In this document: positions 3,802 to 6,333 of the stretch, in pieces
How the letters are laid out: each line of letters opens with the position of its first letter
How positions within the stretch are numbered: the first letter of the stretch is position 1
NCBI GenBank assembly: GCA_019634245.1
Contig: JAHQVR010000331.1
Coordinates: forward strand, 1-6,333
DNA length: 6,333 nt
Direction: 5' to 3'
From: Gammaproteobacteria bacterium
GTDB taxonomy: Bacteria; Pseudomonadota; Gammaproteobacteria; Granulosicoccales; Granulosicoccaceae
Position numbers and translations under genes: made by a program
The notes under the pieces: model-generated
Database searches by the model: none
What the model saw: the letters and a program-made list of their open reading frames with translations, nothing else
Told to the model about the DNA's origin: nothing

Positions 3802-6333
3802 TTACTATCAAACTTAGAAAAATCCACACCCCTTTCAACTGAGTAGTTTCTCAGGTCGCGCAAGGTTCCGATTATGTCTGTCATATGTCCTGACACTGAT
3901 CTCAACAAACTGGACGCTACCATCGCATCGTTTTCTATTACTGCCATTAGCTCTGTTGCACCAATGCGCAAGAACACACTGTCTTGCAAAGTCACAAGAT
4001 CAAGATTGCGTCGTGCATTGACTATGATTGATAAGTCGCCTATTAATCGGCCAGGGCTTACTTCGCCTACTTTGCGCCGTTCGCCGTCGCCTGCAGTCCA
4101 AACCAACTCGGCTAAGCCTTCAACGCACAGATAAGCTGCGTCAGCCTCCTCATTCGTTGAGAAGATAGTGTTACCAGCCTCTGCTTTAAACCATTGTGAA
4201 CCGAACGCGAGTAAGCGTTGTTGCTTACGATCAAGTTCGCGAAACAAATCTGCTTGTTGTATCACGCCAATCTTGCGATTAAGATCTTGACTCACATCAA
4301 TGTCTTGCGTGTCTTGTCGGCTGACAGCGCCGTCGATTCGGCCATCCACAATTTCAACAAATAGATCGTAACTTTCAGGGTTAGCAAATCTGTTTTCGAT
4401 AAAGATTTTTGTCGTATCTGGTAACAGCTTGCTAATTCGCTCCCTCATCAATGCGCGCGTTTCGCTGTCGTGGCTGGCAAGGGAATTTGAAAGAATAAGA
4501 ATATTCGGCTTTTTGATGCCAGCTCGACTGAATGCAACACGCTCTTTAAATATAGTAGGTAAATTGTCACCACCAGATGATGTCACCAGATCGTGAATAG
4601 ACTCAGCAACCAAACGCCGCAAGCCGTTTTCACTGATGACATCCACAATTATATCTTCGATAGATTTCGCTTGTGCGCCTGCCATTCCCGAAATTCGTCC
4701 AAATAGCGCATTATCCATTATCGTCATCACATCCATGTATTTATCGGGGTCGATGGTTTCGAATAAGCTATCCAATTCTTTCACCAACTGATCAGCATTG
4801 GTTTTACGGATATCGAGCACTCGCTGCTTAAAGTCATCACTAAATGCCGGACCTATTTGCTCTGCCGAAAAGGCGAAGGGTACGGTTAGTATCAGCGCGC
4901 TTTCTTCATCTGATAGTCCAGCATCCCCAACTTCACGTCGTTTTTTCACGATTGCACTAAGGCGCTGATAAAGCTCTTCGTCCAAATTCAATCTTCTGAA
5001 CAGTGGATGATCAGTGCCATCATCACCAAAGGTCGCTATCAAATTTTCCATCAACATGACAGACACTTGCATCATGTCATCGGTAATACCCTGTTCATGG
5101 ATGATGCGCAAAACATTTTTGTCTCGAGACAAAGACAGCTGCGTTAGCATGCGCGATGGCACCGCATATAACAGGTTGCTACCCAACGGCGTAACCGGAT
5201 TAAATTTGTCAGGGTGAAAACCGTAAACAACTCCATCTAATCCCGCTTGCTTTATACGTGATGCAATTTCCGGCCTTAAGCGCACAATGGCATCAGCCAA
5301 TTTTTGATGACCTGCCGACTCCAGGCTAGATCGCAAGGCGCGACGCACCATGAAATCATCGATCCCCATAGCCTCAACTAATTGAAACCACCAATCGCGA
5401 ATTTCGTCTGACGTTTGTAAGCCAGCAACAGCCGGATCAACCCAGTCGACATCGAATGGGTCTGTGCTGTTACCAGATTTCATAGCGTTGGTGTGAAACT
5501 GAGCAAGATTTTCACCATCAGGCATTTCTTCAATGGGTTTGTTTTTAAACGGCATTAGCAGGTTCTCACCCAATGTGCCTTGCAAAATATGTGGGTTAGA
5601 ATGAGCATAGCCAATGCTATTGGCTAGAGTTACCTGGTGAATCGTGTTTAAATCATGCCCCGCAATGTTCACAGACCCATGTTGAGGGATAACTTCGCGA
5701 GTTAGCAGATCAGCAAACGCCAAGGCCACAGCTTCATTGTCTGTTTTAACAGCAACCCGAGCGCCCTGCGGTATGGTTAGTGAGATATCCTCCAATACGG
5801 CACGGCCATCATCATCGCGCACTGTCACGCCGTTAATATCGATATCACCTTTTAGACTGATGCTCTCATCAGGTACGCCTTCATATAAGTGATCATCAAC
5901 CAACGAGTTTGACGCAAAGCGTTTTGTTACTTGCTCCCATCGTAAAGCGACATCCTGGGTTGTGTTGTAATAGGCTAGCAGTTCCTTCCACGGTGACGAC
6001 ATATCTTTAAACGCAGCCAGAGCGGCTACCAATGCACCGACAGTAATATGCCCGGTAATTGCCAGGTAACCGCCAACCGAGTAGAAGAAAAAAGGCGTTA
6101 ACTGATTGATAAAGTTATTCAGAAACTTCATGAAGAATTTTTTCTGATAAATTTCGAATCGAATGTCGTACAGTTTCCCTAAGCGATCAGAGAACAGCGA
6201 CATTCTGTATCGCGAACCTCCATTAGTGCGGATATCGCTAACACCTGCCGCTGTCTCACCAATATCAGTTGCAAACTTTCGCACCTCCTCTATCCGTCCC
6301 TTATTCAGCAGATTAATTTGACGCTGCAACACA
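3798..6333 (-). CDS. ABC-exporter-like membrane protein with degenerate, interrupted ATPase domain and C-terminal cNMP-binding-like domain (5' partial)
   Basis: The gene enters from the right edge; the GTG at 6332-6330 is almost certainly internal, because only the last part of an ABC exporter membrane domain is present. Counting from that codon: two membrane segments lie at about 70-93 and 96-110. An ABC nucleotide-binding fold begins near 160 (GVTVRDDDGRAVLEDISLTI). The Walker A position (190-205) reads QGARVAVKTDNEAVAL, without GxGKS/T. The Q-loop region is at 239-261. A mainly helical insertion covers about 262-583. The signature position has SSGGD (585-589), the Walker B position ILILSN (611-616) in place of ILLLDE, and the H-loop position IENRF (645-649) has no His. 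A beta-rich domain resembling a cyclic-nucleotide-binding fold covers about 690-808; its phosphate-cassette-like stretch is LIGDLSII...ARRN (763-776). Likely in the inner membrane. Transport by ATP hydrolysis at this site seems unlikely; a regulatory role or pairing with an active partner is possible. Confidence 0.85.
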   Translation of the reverse strand, partial: VLQRQINLLNKGRIEEVRKFATDIGETAAGVSDIRTNGGSRYRMSLFSDRLGKLYDIRFEIYQKKFFMKFLNNFINQLTPFFFYSVGGYLAITGHITVGALVAALAAFKDMSSPWKELLAYYNTTQDVALRWEQVTKRFASNSLVDDHLYEGVPDESISLKGDIDINGVTVRDDDGRAVLEDISLTIPQGARVAVKTDNEAVALAFADLLTREVIPQHGSVNIAGHDLNTIHQVTLANSIGYAHSNPHILQGTLGENLLMPFKNKPIEEMPDGENLAQFHTNAMKSGNSTDPFDVDWVDPAVAGLQTSDEIRDWWFQLVEAMGIDDFMVRRALRSSLESAGHQKLADAIVRLRPEIASRIKQAGLDGVVYGFHPDKFNPVTPLGSNLLYAVPSRMLTQLSLSRDKNVLRIIHEQGITDDMMQVSVMLMENLIATFGDDGTDHPLFRRLNLDEELYQRLSAIVKKRREVGDAGLSDEESALILTVPFAFSAEQIGPAFSDDFKQRVLDIRKTNADQLVKELDSLFETIDPDKYMDVMTIMDNALFGRISGMAGAQAKSIEDIIVDVISENGLRRLVAESIHDLVTSSGGDNLPTIFKERVAFSRAGIKKPNILILSNSLASHDSETRALMRERISKLLPDTTKIFIENRFANPESYDLFVEIVDGRIDGAVSRQDTQDIDVSQDLNRKIGVIQQADLFRELDRKQQRLLAFGSQWFKAEAGNTIFSTNEEADAAYLCVEGLAELVWTAGDGERRKVGEVSPGRLIGDLSIIVNARRNLDLVTLQDSVFLRIGATELMAVIENDAMVASSLLRSVSGHMTDIIGTLRDLRNYSVERGVDFSKFDSN

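Noticed and set aside
3839..3854. CTGAG/CTCAG hairpin as a terminator for the kinase
   Set aside because: The stem is five base pairs with no T tract after it, inside the coding region of the opposing gene.
3874..4134. Plus-strand open frame inside the ABC-like gene
   Set aside because: It lies opposite the conserved cNMP-like domain coding region and has no family features or ribosome site.
6330..6332. GTG (minus strand) as the start of the ABC-like gene
   Set aside because: Only the final membrane segments of an exporter domain follow it; the real start must lie beyond the right edge.

Overview
The window reads as ordinary bacterial chromosome, most likely from a gammaproteobacterium. The reason is a class II ribonucleotide reductase split into two genes (nrdJa and nrdJb), an arrangement known from Pseudomonas, together with a stand-alone PpiC-type parvulin very close to the E. 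coli protein. Base composition looks moderate and even. I cannot name a genus. There are no RNA genes, insertion sequences or CRISPR arrays.

Plus strand, 1-3801: six genes in a row. The 3' part of nrdJa (its start lies left of the window) is followed after 34 bases by nrdJb; together they make the B12-dependent ribonucleotide reductase. A 141-base intergenic stretch follows, holding a hairpin over the nrdJb stop codon and a perfect 13-base tandem duplication. Then come a 74-residue zinc-ribbon protein, an unrecognised 96-residue protein with six consecutive prolines near its C-terminus, and ppiC. The 96-residue gene and ppiC overlap as ATGA. A hairpin with a T tract at the end of ppiC may be a terminator. 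Next, 17 bases on, is a small eukaryotic-like serine/threonine kinase with a TTG start.

Minus strand, 6333-3798: one large gene, entering from the right edge and converging on the kinase so that the two stop codons overlap by 4 bases. It encodes the end of an ABC-exporter membrane domain, an ABC nucleotide-binding domain interrupted by about 320 residues, and a C-terminal cyclic-nucleotide-binding-like domain. Every catalytic ABC motif I can locate is destroyed, so it looks like a pseudo-ATPase membrane protein with a sensor domain.

The left part is DNA-precursor metabolism. The right part (proline-rich protein, prolyl isomerase, kinase, pseudo-ABC/cNMP protein) could be a small signalling module, but that link rests only on adjacency. 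The most unusual object is the pseudo-ABC protein, with its degenerate catalytic motifs and a motif repeated three times in and around the insertion.
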